From Billgrantia azerbaijanica (lineage in GTDB: Bacteria; Pseudomonadota; Gammaproteobacteria; Pseudomonadales; Halomonadaceae): a DNA stretch of 64,000 nt. The position numbers were made by a program, and so were the translations under genes. The DNA is taken from positions 186,001-250,000 of the forward strand of contig SBLD01000003.1 in assembly GCA_004551485.1 (NCBI GenBank), in the 5' to 3' direction. The notes beneath the pieces were generated by a model. That model made no database searches, had not been told where the DNA came from, and saw nothing but the letters and a program-made list of their open reading frames with translations. Positions 46,806-55,576 of the stretch are shown one piece after another (positions within the stretch are counted from its first letter, which is position 1; the number at the start of each line of letters is the position of its first letter).

Positions 46806-47094
46806 GGGCTGCAAAACAACATCCCCAATGTGACTCAAAGCCCCGGCCCTGCTCGACAGGATAGCGCCGAGTTTTTTGTCAATGCATTGATATAGAATAT
46901 TTTCGTCTTTCTTGGTGAGCCCGTTCCGGGACTTTCGGAGCGTGATATCACCGCGTGCCGCGTCAGCCGGGTGAGAGTCATTGCCGAAGAAAGACCGTGT
47001 GAAATCGAAGCGAAAATGACGGTTTTTTCACGAGAAAGCCGGCCTCACGGCGGCCGGAAAGCGTGAAAATCAACGGATAATGGAGACAGCTTTC

Positions 47095-49245
47095 ATGGGG
47101 GCAATCAGGGTCTGGCTGGTGTCTGTGATGGCACTGTTGGCGGTAGTGATTTCGCCTTTTGCCCATTCGCAGGGGTGGCTTCCAAGCGTGTTTCCCGAGG
47201 CGGATGCCGTGGGCAAGCCGCTGGAGGGGATCGCCGCGGTGCCGGCGCTGAAGGGCGGCGAAACTGTCGGTTACGTCTTCGAGACCGCCGACGTCGCGCC
47301 GATCCCCGCCTACTCGGGGAAGCCGGTCAACATGCGCGTGGGCCTCGACCTCGAGGGGCGCCTCACCGGCATCGAGGTGCTCGAGCACTCCGAGCCCATC
47401 GTCCTGATCGGCATTCCCGAGTCGGAGCTCGACGACTTCATCGGCCAGTACCCCGGCATGAACGTGCAGCAGAAGGTGCGCGTGGGCCTGTCGCAGCGCG
47501 AGCGCGAGGGCTACGAGCGCGTCGACGCGGTGTCCGGCGCCACCGTCACGGTGGTGGTGATGGGCGAGAGCATCATGCGCTCGGCGCGCCGCGTGGCGCG
47601 CGAAGTGGGCATCCTCAGTGGTGGCACGGACGAACCCGCCCGGGTGCGCGCGGACCTCTACGAGCCGGCGAGCTGGGACGCGCTGCGCGAGACGGGCGCC
47701 ATCGGCAACCTCCACCTGACCCGCGGCGAGGTCGACGCGGCCTTCGTCGGCACCGAGGCGGAAGACGTCGACACCGCCCCCGAGGGTGCCGAGGCCGAGA
47801 CCTTCATCGACCTCTACTTCGCCTACCTCAACGTGCCCACCATCGGTCGCAACCTGCTCGGCGACGGCCAGTACGAACAGCTGATGGCCGAGCTGGGCGA
47901 GGGCGAGCATGCGCTGGCGATCATGGCCGACGGGCGCTACTCCTTCAAGGGCTCGGGCTTCGTGCGCGGCGGCATCTACGACCGCATCCTCATCCACCAT
48001 GGGGGGCGCGCCGACCAGTTCCACGACGCCGACATGCGCCGGCTGTGGAGCATCGAGGCCGAGGGCGCGCCGAGCCTGCCCGAGCGCGACATCTTCATCC
48101 TGCGCGAGGACTCGCGCTTCGATCCCGGCCAGCCGTGGGAGCTCGAGCTGCTGGTGCGCCGCCAGGTGGGGGCGCTGGACACCGCCTTCACCAGCTTCTC
48201 GGCGGAGGCCCAGGTGCCCGAGCGCTTCCTCGACTTCCCCGCGCCGGCGGCGGATGCGGCGGTCGAGGAGGCGAACGCCCCGCTGTGGGTCTCGGTGTGG
48301 GAGGACCGCGTGCTGCACATCGTGGTGCTGGGCGCCGGGCTCGGCGTGCTGACCGTCATCCTGCTGTTCCAGGACTGGCTGGTACGCCGCCCGCGGCTGC
48401 TGCACGCCCTGCGCTACGGTTTCCTGGTCTACACGGTGGTGTTCATCGGCTGGTACGCCCTGGCGCAGCTGTCGGTGGTCAACATCCTGACCTTCACCAA
48501 CGCCCTGATCGCCGACTTCCAGTGGTCCACCTTCCTGATGGACCCGATGATGTTCATCCTCTGGAGTTTCGTGGCGGTGTCGCTGCTGCTGTGGGGGCGC
48601 GGCGTCTACTGTGGCTGGCTGTGTCCGTTCGGCGCCATGCAGGAGTTGATCAGCGCCGTGGCGAGAAAGCTCAGGGTGCCGCAGCTCTCGGTGCCCTTCC
48701 TGCTGCACGAGCGGCTGTGGGCGCTGAAGTACATCATCCTGCTGGCGCTGTTCGCGGTGTCGCTGCAGTCGCTGGGCCAGGCCGAGGCCTACGCCGAGGT
48801 GGAGCCGTTCAAGACGGCGGTGCTGCTCAAGTTCCAGCGCGAGTGGGGCTTCGTGCTCTACGCCGTGCTGCTGCTGGCGATCAGCGCCGTCAACCACAAG
48901 TTCTACTGCCGCTACGTCTGCCCGCTGGGGGCGGGGCTGGCGATTCCGGCGCGCATCCGGCTGTTCGACTGGCTGCGCCGTCACAAGGAGTGCGGCAAGC
49001 CGTGCCAGATCTGCGCCCACGAGTGCGAGATCGGGGCGATTCACCCGGACGGGCGGATCAACCCCAACGAGTGCCACTACTGCCTGGACTGCCAGGTGAC
49101 CTACTACAACGACCGCAAGTGCCCGCCGATGGTGGTGCAGCGCAAGAAGCGCGAGAAGGCGGCGCGGATGAGCGGCAAGGCGGCGGACGAGCAGCGCATT
49201 CCCGCGGCCGATGTCACCACGGAGGAGCCTGCGGTATCGCCATGA
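47095..49245 (+). CDS. nosR: NosR, membrane iron-sulfur flavoprotein for N2O reduction (copy 1)
   Basis: 716 aa from ATG 47095, chosen for GGAGA eight bases upstream. NosR feeds electrons to NosZ and is needed for its activity. Signal peptide about 1-25; periplasmic FMN-binding domain with DAVSGATVT (144-152) for covalent flavin on threonine; a further periplasmic region to about 400; then five or six membrane helices (from VLHIVVLGAG); two CX3CP motifs (C506-C510 and C605-C609); and a ferredoxin-like tail (C633, C637, C640, C644; C660, C663, C666). Followed by a ferredoxin-NADP reductase rather than nosZ. Its 3' 860 bases are over 99% identical to copy 2. Confidence 0.92.
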   Translation: MGAIRVWLVSVMALLAVVISPFAHSQGWLPSVFPEADAVGKPLEGIAAVPALKGGETVGYVFETADVAPIPAYSGKPVNMRVGLDLEGRLTGIEVLEHSEPIVLIGIPESELDDFIGQYPGMNVQQKVRVGLSQREREGYERVDAVSGATVTVVVMGESIMRSARRVAREVGILSGGTDEPARVRADLYEPASWDALRETGAIGNLHLTRGEVDAAFVGTEAEDVDTAPEGAEAETFIDLYFAYLNVPTIGRNLLGDGQYEQLMAELGEGEHALAIMADGRYSFKGSGFVRGGIYDRILIHHGGRADQFHDADMRRLWSIEAEGAPSLPERDIFILREDSRFDPGQPWELELLVRRQVGALDTAFTSFSAEAQVPERFLDFPAPAADAAVEEANAPLWVSVWEDRVLHIVVLGAGLGVLTVILLFQDWLVRRPRLLHALRYGFLVYTVVFIGWYALAQLSVVNILTFTNALIADFQWSTFLMDPMMFILWSFVAVSLLLWGRGVYCGWLCPFGAMQELISAVARKLRVPQLSVPFLLHERLWALKYIILLALFAVSLQSLGQAEAYAEVEPFKTAVLLKFQREWGFVLYAVLLLAISAVNHKFYCRYVCPLGAGLAIPARIRLFDWLRRHKECGKPCQICAHECEIGAIHPDGRINPNECHYCLDCQVTYYNDRKCPPMVVQRKKREKAARMSGKAADEQRIPAADVTTEEPAVSP
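48310..49171 (+). repeat. 3' block of nosR copy 1, nearly identical to nosR copy 2
   Basis: This block aligns to 52588-53449 with a constant 4278-base offset and I count about six base differences, for example GAGTTG/GAGCTG, CACGAGC/CACGAGA, GCCGTG/GCCGGG and GCCGTC/GCCTTC. The 5' parts of the same two genes differ throughout. The corresponding part of copy 3 begins at 60687 and is similar but less so. Confidence 0.85.
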
Positions 49246-49371
49246 GCCCGCCTCCCGGCCAGGGACAGCGCCCCTGGCCGGGAGGCAAGTGCCCACTGCG
49301 GAGCAGCCATGGAACGACCGGAGCGGCGAGGGCAGCACCTGGCACATTCGGTCGCACAGCGAGGAGATGAC

Positions 49372-50148
49372 ATGAGCAAATTCGCCCTGGAAGAGGTACT
49401 GAGCGTCCACCACTGGAACGACACCTTGTTCAGCTTCCGCACCACCCGCGAGCGCAGCCTGCGCTTCAAGAACGGCCAGTTCGTGATGATCGGCCTCGAG
49501 GTCGCCGGCAAGCCGCTGATGCGCGCCTACTCCATCGCCAGCCCCAACTACGAGGACCATCTGGAGTTCTTCAGCATCAAGGTCCCCGACGGTCCGCTCA
49601 CCTCGCGCCTGCAGCACCTCCAGGTGGGCGACCAGATCATGGTCAGCCGCAAGCCCACCGGCACCCTGGTGACCGATGACCTGCTGCCGGGGCGCAATCT
49701 CTACCTGCTCTCCACCGGCACCGGCCTTGCGCCCTTCATGAGCCTGATCCAGGACCCGGAGGTGTACGAGCGCTTCGAGAAGGTGGTGCTGGTGCACGGC
49801 GTGCGCAACGTCAGCGAGCTGGCCTATGCCGACTTCATCCAGAAGGAACTGCCGGCCCACGAGTACCTGGGCGAGGAGATCAGCGCCAAGCTCGTCTACT
49901 ACCCCACCGTGACCCGCGAGGCGTTCCACACTATGGGGCGCCTCACCGACCACATCCGCAGCGGCAAGCTCACCGCGGACACCGGCCTGCCGGCCATCGA
50001 TCCCGAGCAGGACCGCGCCATGATCTGTGGCAGCCCATCGATGCTCAAGGACACCAGCGCGCTGCTCGACGAGCTGGGCTTCACCATCTCGCCGCGCCTG
50101 GGGGAGCCGGGCGGCTACGTGATCGAGCGTGCTTTCGTCGAGCAGTAA
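49372..50148 (+). CDS. fpr: Ferredoxin-NADP+ reductase
   Basis: 258 aa, standard size for bacterial FPR. ATG 49372 (MSKFALEEVLSVHHWND) with GAGGAGA upstream. FAD domain: RAYSIASPNYEDHLEFFSIKV (RxYS motif); NADP domain: LLSTGTGLAPFMSLIQDPEVYERF and DRAMICGSPSMLKDT; C-terminal VIERAFVEQ ends with an extension past the aromatic residue typical of subclass I. Cytoplasmic. Position directly after nosR copy 1 (126 bases) suggests it may reduce a carrier for the cytoplasmic Fe-S tail of NosR; it could equally serve oxidative stress. Confidence 0.9.
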   Translation: MSKFALEEVLSVHHWNDTLFSFRTTRERSLRFKNGQFVMIGLEVAGKPLMRAYSIASPNYEDHLEFFSIKVPDGPLTSRLQHLQVGDQIMVSRKPTGTLVTDDLLPGRNLYLLSTGTGLAPFMSLIQDPEVYERFEKVVLVHGVRNVSELAYADFIQKELPAHEYLGEEISAKLVYYPTVTREAFHTMGRLTDHIRSGKLTADTGLPAIDPEQDRAMICGSPSMLKDTSALLDELGFTISPRLGEPGGYVIERAFVEQ

Positions 50149-50154
50149 GACGGA

Positions 50155-50721
50155 TCAACCGGCGCCGTCGGCCGCCTGGCACAGCGCCTCGGCGCGGCCG
50201 ATCGCCGCGTCGGCGCCAGACAGGGCGAAGGTCATGTACCAGGGCCTGTCCTCGGCCAGGGTGAAGCGCAGCCGCAGCGTCTCGCCGCGGCGCATCTCCG
50301 TGACTAACAGCGGCTGCTCCTCCAGGTAGAAGTGGGCATAGAAGCCGCTGTCACCGCGTTCGGTGATGAACTCGGCCATGCCGCTGTGGATGGTCGCGTG
50401 ATCGACGCGCAGGTCGGCCGGCACCAGGTTGACGGCGCGGTCCTTGGGCTGGTGTTCGTCCAGGTCGACGCGCACCTCGAGCCAGGGGAGGTCGCAGACG
50501 CCGGCGGTGAAGTTGAGGCTGAGGGTGGCGTCGCTGTAGCTGTGGGCCTCCAGGGCACGGAAGTGACGCTCCTTGCCGAGAGTCAGGACCGCAGACTGCC
50601 AGTGCCCGTGACGTTCGGCATCCGTGGTGTTGAAGGTGGTAGCGCCGGCCGACACGGCGGCGCCCAGGCCGGCCAGCAGCGCAAGGATTCGGCACGTGAT
50701 GCCGGGCGGGGGGTGCCACAT
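50155..50721 (-). CDS. Exported protein of unknown function inside the nos block
   Basis: 188 aa. Signal peptide 1-26 (RILALLAGLGAAVSAGA). The mature part lacks CXXC motifs and has two cysteines (in GVCDLPWLEVRVDLDE and EALCQAADGAG) that could form a disulfide. ATLSLNFTAGVCDLPWLEVRVDL and SGFYAHFYLEEQPLLVTEMRRGETLRLRF look like beta-rich sequence. I do not recognise the family. It reads against the nos genes and converges on fpr with 6 bases between stops; the next gene upstream on the same strand is another unknown. Confidence 0.55.
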   Translation of the reverse strand: MWHPPPGITCRILALLAGLGAAVSAGATTFNTTDAERHGHWQSAVLTLGKERHFRALEAHSYSDATLSLNFTAGVCDLPWLEVRVDLDEHQPKDRAVNLVPADLRVDHATIHSGMAEFITERGDSGFYAHFYLEEQPLLVTEMRRGETLRLRFTLAEDRPWYMTFALSGADAAIGRAEALCQAADGAG

Positions 50722-50763
50722 GGTGCGGGTTTCCTGGGCGATGGGCTGGCCCGTCCGGGCCGG

Positions 50764-51102
50764 TCAGTCGAACTCGCGGCTGGGCAGCAGCCAATTCTCC
50801 GACGGGCGATGCCCGGCCTGCTCGGCCTGCTGGTATTGCGCGACCATGGCATCGGTGATCGCGGCCAGGCAGGCATCGAGACTGGCGTGGTCGTCGGCAC
50901 TGTCGAAGGCGGGCTCATCCTGCAGTGGCGTCTGGATGTAGTGGCTCTGCTCGCAGCTGTAGCGCTGGCCTTCCTGCTGCTTATAAAGACGCACCCGAAT
51001 GGTGGTGGGAATCTCGCCCAGGCAGAAGGCGTACTCGGTTACCAGGTGCCGCTGGTGGGTGATGAGCGGGTGGCGAATGGGGCTGGGCTGTTCCGGGTGC
51101 AT
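50764..51102 (-). CDS. Small unknown protein
   Basis: 112 aa from ATG 51102 (MHPEQPSPIRHPLITHQ). No signal peptide or membrane segment. Sequence such as LVTEYAFCLGEIPTTIRVRLYKQQEGQRYSCEQSHYIQTPLQ and ASLDACLAAITDAMVAQYQQAEQAGHRPSENWLLPSREFD looks like a compact alpha/beta protein with three cysteines. Not recognised. It is divergent from nosR copy 2, shares its promoter region, and precedes the exported unknown by 42 bases, so the two likely form one transcript. Confidence 0.55.
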   Translation of the reverse strand: MHPEQPSPIRHPLITHQRHLVTEYAFCLGEIPTTIRVRLYKQQEGQRYSCEQSHYIQTPLQDEPAFDSADDHASLDACLAAITDAMVAQYQQAEQAGHRPSENWLLPSREFD

Positions 51103-51252
51103 GGCGACTCCTTGCCGGCAGGCTGAATGCTGTCTCCCGAGACTAGCACCCCGCCGTGACGTCGAGAAGCGGCCGTGGCGGTTTGTCCCAGCCAAGCGAT
51201 AAACGCCCCTGTCACGGAGGCTTACACGTCGTCACGGGATGGGAGGGCGGCA

Positions 51253-51293
51253 TTGATGCAGGTCAGGGTTTCGCTGTGCGGGTGTGCTAACGT
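51253..51293 (+). promoter_or_regulatory. FNR/Dnr-type box upstream of nosR copy 2
   Basis: TTGATGCAGGTCAG (51253-51266) matches TTGAT-N4-GTCAA at nine of ten positions. TAACGT (51288-51293) is a weak -10 starting 28.5 bases from the centre. The nosR ATG is 113 bases downstream of the box. Confidence 0.55.
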
Positions 51294-51378
51294 TGGACAA
51301 GCTTTTTGGATACCACTTTTCCCCGCCCTTGCCACCTGAGGTGACGGGCGGCGAAAGGGCGATGAGAAGAGGTAAGGC

Positions 51379-53511
51379 ATGAGGGTATTGCACACCTGGC
51401 TGGTGATGCTGGGTCTGCTGGTGGCGGCGCTGCTCTCCCCGCTGGCGCAGGCGCAGGCGGAGTGGCTGCCGACGGTGTTTCCCGAGGCAGACGCGGTGGG
51501 CGAGCCGCTGGAGGGTGTGGCCGCGACGCACGTGCTGCGCGATGGCGAGCCGGTAGGCTATGTCTTCGAGACCAACGACATCGCCCCGATTCCCGCCTAC
51601 TCAGGCAAGCCGGTCAACATGCGCGTGGGCCTCGACCTCGAGGGGCGCATCACCGGGGTACAGGTGCTCGAGCACTCCGAACCCATCGTGCTGATCGGCA
51701 TTCCCGAGTCGGTGCTGGTCGATTTCGTTGGCCAGTACCAGGGCATCACCGTGCAGCAGAAGGTGCGCGTGGGCCTGTCGAGCAAGCAGCGCGAGGGCTA
51801 TGAGCGCGTCGATGCGGTGTCCGGCGCCACCGTCACCGTGGTGGTGATGGGTGAGGGCATCATGCGCTCGGCGCGCCAGGTGGCACGCCAGGTGGGCATT
51901 CTCGAGGCCAGACAGGCGGAGGACGCCACCGTCCGCCAGGACGTCTTCGAGGAGGCGACCTGGAGCTCACTGGTCGAGGAGGGGGCCATCGGCCACCTGC
52001 ACCTGACCCGCGGCGAGGTCGACGCGGCGTTTGCCGGCACGCCGGCCGAGGACGTCAATCGCGCTCCCGAGGGGAGCGAGGACGAGACCTTCATCGACCT
52101 CTACTTCGCCTACCTCAACGTGCCCACCATCGGGCGCAATCTGCTCGGCGAGCGTCAGTACGCGCAGTTGACAGAGTCGCTGGGCGAGAACGAACACGCG
52201 CTGGCGATCATGGCCGACGGCATGTACTCCTTCAAGGGTTCGGGCTTCGTGCGCGGCGGCATCTACGACCGCATCATCATCCATCAGGGTGGGCGCGCCA
52301 ACCAGTTCCACGACGCCGACATGCGCCGGCTGTGGGGTGTCGAGGCCGAGGGCGCGCCGAGCCTGCCCGAGCGTGACATCTTCATCCTGCGCAAGGACAC
52401 GGGTTTCAACCCCGGCCAGCCATGGGAGCTCGAGCTGCTGGTGCGCCGCCAGGTGGGGGCACTCGATACCGAGTTTGCCGGCTTCTCGGCGGAGACCCAG
52501 GTGCCTGAACGCTTCCTTGACATCCCCGAGCCGGTGGCGGCCGAGAAGGAGAATGCGCCGCTGTGGGTGAGCGTCTGGGAGGATCGCGTGCTGCACATCG
52601 TGGTGCTGGGCGCCGGGCTCGGCGTGCTGACCGTCATCCTGCTGTTCCAGGACTGGCTGGTACGCCGCCCGCGGCTGCTGCACGCCCTGCGCTACGGTTT
52701 CCTGGTCTACACGGTGGTGTTCATCGGCTGGTACGCCCTGGCGCAGCTGTCGGTGGTCAACATCCTGACCTTCACCAACGCCCTGATCGCCGACTTCCAG
52801 TGGTCCACCTTCCTGATGGACCCGATGATGTTCATCCTCTGGAGTTTCGTGGCGGTGTCGCTGCTGCTGTGGGGGCGCGGCGTCTACTGTGGCTGGCTGT
52901 GTCCGTTCGGCGCCATGCAGGAGCTGATCAGCGCCGTGGCGAGAAAGCTCAGGGTGCCGCAGCTCTCGGTGCCCTTCCTGCTGCACGAGAGGCTGTGGGC
53001 GCTGAAGTACATCATCCTGCTGGCGCTGTTCGCGGTGTCGCTGCAGTCGCTGGGCCAGGCCGAGGCCTACGCCGAGGTGGAGCCGTTCAAGACGGCGGTG
53101 CTGCTCAAGTTCCAGCGCGAGTGGGGCTTCGTGCTCTACGCCGGGCTGCTGCTGGCGATCAGCGCCTTCAACCACAAGTTCTACTGCCGCTACGTCTGCC
53201 CGCTGGGGGCGGGGCTGGCGATTCCGGCGCGCATCCGGCTGTTCGACTGGCTGCGCCGTCACAAGGAGTGCGGCAAGCCGTGCCAGATCTGCGCCCACGA
53301 GTGCGAGATCGGGGCGATTCACCCGGACGGGCGGATCAACCCCAACGAGTGCCACTACTGCCTGGACTGCCAGGTGACCTACTACAACGACCGCAAGTGC
53401 CCGCCGATGGTGGTGCAGCGCAAGAAGCGCGAGAAGGCGGCACGGCTGAGCGGCAAGGCGGCGGACGGGCAGCGCATTCCCGCGACCGAACTGTCCGGTA
53501 GCGAGACCTGA
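51379..53511 (+). CDS. nosR: NosR (copy 2), paired with nosZ copy 1
   Basis: 710 aa. Signal peptide about 1-27 (LSPLAQAQA). FMN domain with DAVSGATVT, then VWEDRVLHIVVLGAG leading into the membrane part, two CX3CP sites (YCGWLCPFG; YCRYVCPLG) and the C-terminal double-cluster region (CGKPCQICAHEC; CHYCLDC). All signature residues are intact. The N-terminal 400 residues differ from copies 1 and 3 at many positions, while the membrane/ferredoxin half is nearly identical to copy 1. Together with nosZ 132 bases downstream and nosDFYL, this is the canonical nosRZDFYL order. Probably the main functional nosR. Confidence 0.94.
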   Translation: MRVLHTWLVMLGLLVAALLSPLAQAQAEWLPTVFPEADAVGEPLEGVAATHVLRDGEPVGYVFETNDIAPIPAYSGKPVNMRVGLDLEGRITGVQVLEHSEPIVLIGIPESVLVDFVGQYQGITVQQKVRVGLSSKQREGYERVDAVSGATVTVVVMGEGIMRSARQVARQVGILEARQAEDATVRQDVFEEATWSSLVEEGAIGHLHLTRGEVDAAFAGTPAEDVNRAPEGSEDETFIDLYFAYLNVPTIGRNLLGERQYAQLTESLGENEHALAIMADGMYSFKGSGFVRGGIYDRIIIHQGGRANQFHDADMRRLWGVEAEGAPSLPERDIFILRKDTGFNPGQPWELELLVRRQVGALDTEFAGFSAETQVPERFLDIPEPVAAEKENAPLWVSVWEDRVLHIVVLGAGLGVLTVILLFQDWLVRRPRLLHALRYGFLVYTVVFIGWYALAQLSVVNILTFTNALIADFQWSTFLMDPMMFILWSFVAVSLLLWGRGVYCGWLCPFGAMQELISAVARKLRVPQLSVPFLLHERLWALKYIILLALFAVSLQSLGQAEAYAEVEPFKTAVLLKFQREWGFVLYAGLLLAISAFNHKFYCRYVCPLGAGLAIPARIRLFDWLRRHKECGKPCQICAHECEIGAIHPDGRINPNECHYCLDCQVTYYNDRKCPPMVVQRKKREKAARLSGKAADGQRIPATELSGSET
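52588..53449 (+). repeat. 3' block of nosR copy 2, nearly identical to nosR copy 1
   Basis: Counterpart of 48310-49171. The homology breaks at the codons for VLHIVVLGAG; immediately 5' the two genes diverge, including in the region encoding residues 385-405. Confidence 0.85.
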
Positions 53512-53643
53512 GGGCGAGGACCTGAAGGGGCAGCAAGCGGCAGGGTGTCGGATGATGGAGACGCCAACATCCCGCCGGATATAACGCCGATCGCAGAGTC
53601 GGCATCGAGACTTCTCTCGACATAATGAAACGGAGGTAGTGTC

Positions 53644-55575
53644 ATGAGTGACAAGCAGCACGACGACAAGCCGGCCGGGGCGTCCCCCGACGCTGCGGTC
53701 AACCAAGGACGTCGTCGCTTCCTGGCGGGCAGCGCCATGGTCGGTGCGGCCAGCATGGCCGGTGCCGCCGGCGTGGCGGGGGTCGGTGCCCTGACCCGCA
53801 GCCAGCCCGTCCAGGCCGCGAGCACCGGTGGTGACGGTCCTGACATCCATGTGGCCCCCGGCGAGCTCGACGAGTACTACGGCTTCTGGAGCGGCGGCCA
53901 CAGCGGCGAGGTGCGCGTCTACGGCGTGCCCTCCATGCGCGAGATCATGCGCATCCCGGTCTTCAACCACTGCTCGGCGTCCGGCTGGGGCATGACCAAC
54001 GAGTCCAAGCGCGTGCTCGGCGACGGCCACCGCTTCACCAACGGCGATGCCCACCACCCCCACGTCAGCTACACCGACGGTAGCCACGACGGTCGTTACC
54101 TGTTCATCAACGACAAGGCCAACACCCGGGTGGCGCGTGTCCGGCTGGACGTGTTCAAGACCGACAAAGTGATCTCGATTCCCAATGTCCAGGCGATCCA
54201 CGGTCTGCGCCTGCAGAAGGTGCCGCGCACCAACTATGTGTTCTGCAACGGCGAGTACATGATTCCGCAGCCCAACGACGGTCGCGACCTCAATGACCCG
54301 TCGAAGTACTTCACCATGTGGAACGCCATCGACGCCGACACCATGGAAGTGAAGTGGCAGGTGATCGTCGACGGCAACCTCGACAACATGGACACCGACT
54401 ACACCGGCAAGTACGCCGCCGCCACCTGCTACAACTCCGAGGGCGGCGTCGACCTGGCCGGCAAGATGCGCGCCGACCGTGACTGGGTCACCGTGTTCAG
54501 CATCGAGCGCATCGAGAAGGCGGTGGCCGACGGCAACTACACCACCATCGGCGATTCCGACGTGCCGGTCGTGGACGGCCGCAAGGCCGCCGGGCTCAAC
54601 GTCACCCGCTACGTGCCGGTGCCCAAGAACCCGCACGGCCTCAACACCTCCACCGACGGCAAGTACTTCATCGCCTCCGGCAAGCTCTCGCCCACCGTGA
54701 CCATGATCGAGATCGCCAAGCTCGACGATCTCTTCGAGGGCAAGCTGTCCGACGAGCGCGACGTGGTCGCCGCCGAGCCGGAGATCGGCCTGGGGCCGCT
54801 GCACACCACCTACGACGGCCGCGGCAACGCCTACACCACGGTGTTCATCGACAGCCAGATCGTGAAGTGGAACATGGACGCCGCCGTGCGCAACTACAAC
54901 GGCGAGGACGTGGACTACATCATCCAGAAGCTCGACGTGCAGTACCAGCCGGGTCACAACCACGCGACGCTGGCCGAGTCCAAGGACGCCGATGGCAAAT
55001 ACCTGTTCTCGCTGAACAAGTTCTCCAAGGACCGCTACCTGCCGGTGGGCCCGCTGCACCCCGAGAACGACCAGATGATCGACATCTCCGGCGACGAGAT
55101 GAAGGTGGTCCACGACACGCCGACCTTCGCCGAGCCCCACGATGCGGTGATCATTCGCCGCGACCAGATCACCACCAAGCAGATCTGGGAGCGCGACGAC
55201 CCGTTCTTCGCCGAGACGGTGGCGCGTGCCAAGGCCGACGGCATCAACCTGGAGACCGACAACCAGGTGATCCGCGACGGCAACCAGGTGCGCGTCTACA
55301 TGACCTCGGTGGCGCCCAACTTCGGCATCACGGAGTTTACCGTCAAGCAGGGTGACGAGGTCACGGTGACCATCACCAACATGGACAAGGTCGAGGACCT
55401 GACCCATGGTTTCTGCGTGGTGGGTCACGGGGTGAGCATGGAGATCAGCCCGCAGCAGACCTCCTCGATCACCTTCACGGCCGACAAGCCCGGGGTGCAC
55501 TGGTACTACTGCAACTGGTTCTGCCATGCGCTGCACATGGAAATGACGGGCCGCATGCTCGTCGAACCGGCATAA
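53644..55575 (+). CDS. nosZ: Nitrous-oxide reductase (copy 1)
   Basis: 643 aa homodimeric copper enzyme reducing N2O to N2 in the periplasm. Tat signal with GRRRFLAGS (R23-R25), so clade I. CuZ histidine contexts are DAHHPHVSYTDG, AIHGLRLQK, NPHGLNTS, GPLHTTYDG, PGHNHATL and EPHDAVI. The CuA site in the C-terminal cupredoxin domain is C623-N-W625-F-C627-H-A-L-H631-x2-M634. Strong AACGGAGG Shine-Dalgarno. Follows nosR copy 2 and precedes nosDFYL. Its last about 790 bases are almost identical to nosZ copy 2. Confidence 0.97.
   Translation: MSDKQHDDKPAGASPDAAVNQGRRRFLAGSAMVGAASMAGAAGVAGVGALTRSQPVQAASTGGDGPDIHVAPGELDEYYGFWSGGHSGEVRVYGVPSMREIMRIPVFNHCSASGWGMTNESKRVLGDGHRFTNGDAHHPHVSYTDGSHDGRYLFINDKANTRVARVRLDVFKTDKVISIPNVQAIHGLRLQKVPRTNYVFCNGEYMIPQPNDGRDLNDPSKYFTMWNAIDADTMEVKWQVIVDGNLDNMDTDYTGKYAAATCYNSEGGVDLAGKMRADRDWVTVFSIERIEKAVADGNYTTIGDSDVPVVDGRKAAGLNVTRYVPVPKNPHGLNTSTDGKYFIASGKLSPTVTMIEIAKLDDLFEGKLSDERDVVAAEPEIGLGPLHTTYDGRGNAYTTVFIDSQIVKWNMDAAVRNYNGEDVDYIIQKLDVQYQPGHNHATLAESKDADGKYLFSLNKFSKDRYLPVGPLHPENDQMIDISGDEMKVVHDTPTFAEPHDAVIIRRDQITTKQIWERDDPFFAETVARAKADGINLETDNQVIRDGNQVRVYMTSVAPNFGITEFTVKQGDEVTVTITNMDKVEDLTHGFCVVGHGVSMEISPQQTSSITFTADKPGVHWYYCNWFCHALHMEMTGRMLVEPA
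54789..55574 (+). repeat. 3' block shared by the two nosZ copies
   Basis: Aligns with 62881-63666 at a constant offset of 8092 bases with only scattered changes (for example GTCCAC/GTTCAC, CAGATC/CAGGTC, ATCACGGAG/ATGCCGGAA). Blocks around 53841-54130 are also nearly identical, but 54130-54260 and 54590-54780 differ much more. Confidence 0.8.
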
Positions 55576-55576
55576 T

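Larger units (their letters stand above)
46620..47094. other. Intergenic region between copper receptor and nosR copy 1
   Basis: 475 bases, clearly A/T-richer than its surroundings, with no gene. It contains a terminator-like hairpin after the receptor (46631-46657), the FNR/Dnr-type box (46765-46778) with a -10, and a TCAATGCATTGA palindrome (46879-46890). The long leader to the nosR1 ATG (about 280 bases beyond the predicted start site) is unexplained. GGAGA (47083-47087) precedes the ATG. Confidence 0.5.

Noticed and set aside
46879-46890. TCAATGCATTGA palindrome upstream of nosR1 as an FNR box
   Set aside because: The half-sites face outward (GTCAA...TTGAT) compared with FNR/Dnr sites. 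The better oriented box at 46765-46778 explains the promoter.
51967-55536. A 1189-codon open frame on the minus strand opposite nosR2 and nosZ1 (similar long ones at 46978-49953, 59523-61727 and 61481-63628)
   Set aside because: High GC leaves few stops in the antisense frame. The translations are low-complexity His/Gln/Val/Arg-rich, have no recognisable domain, and lie exactly opposite well-supported genes.
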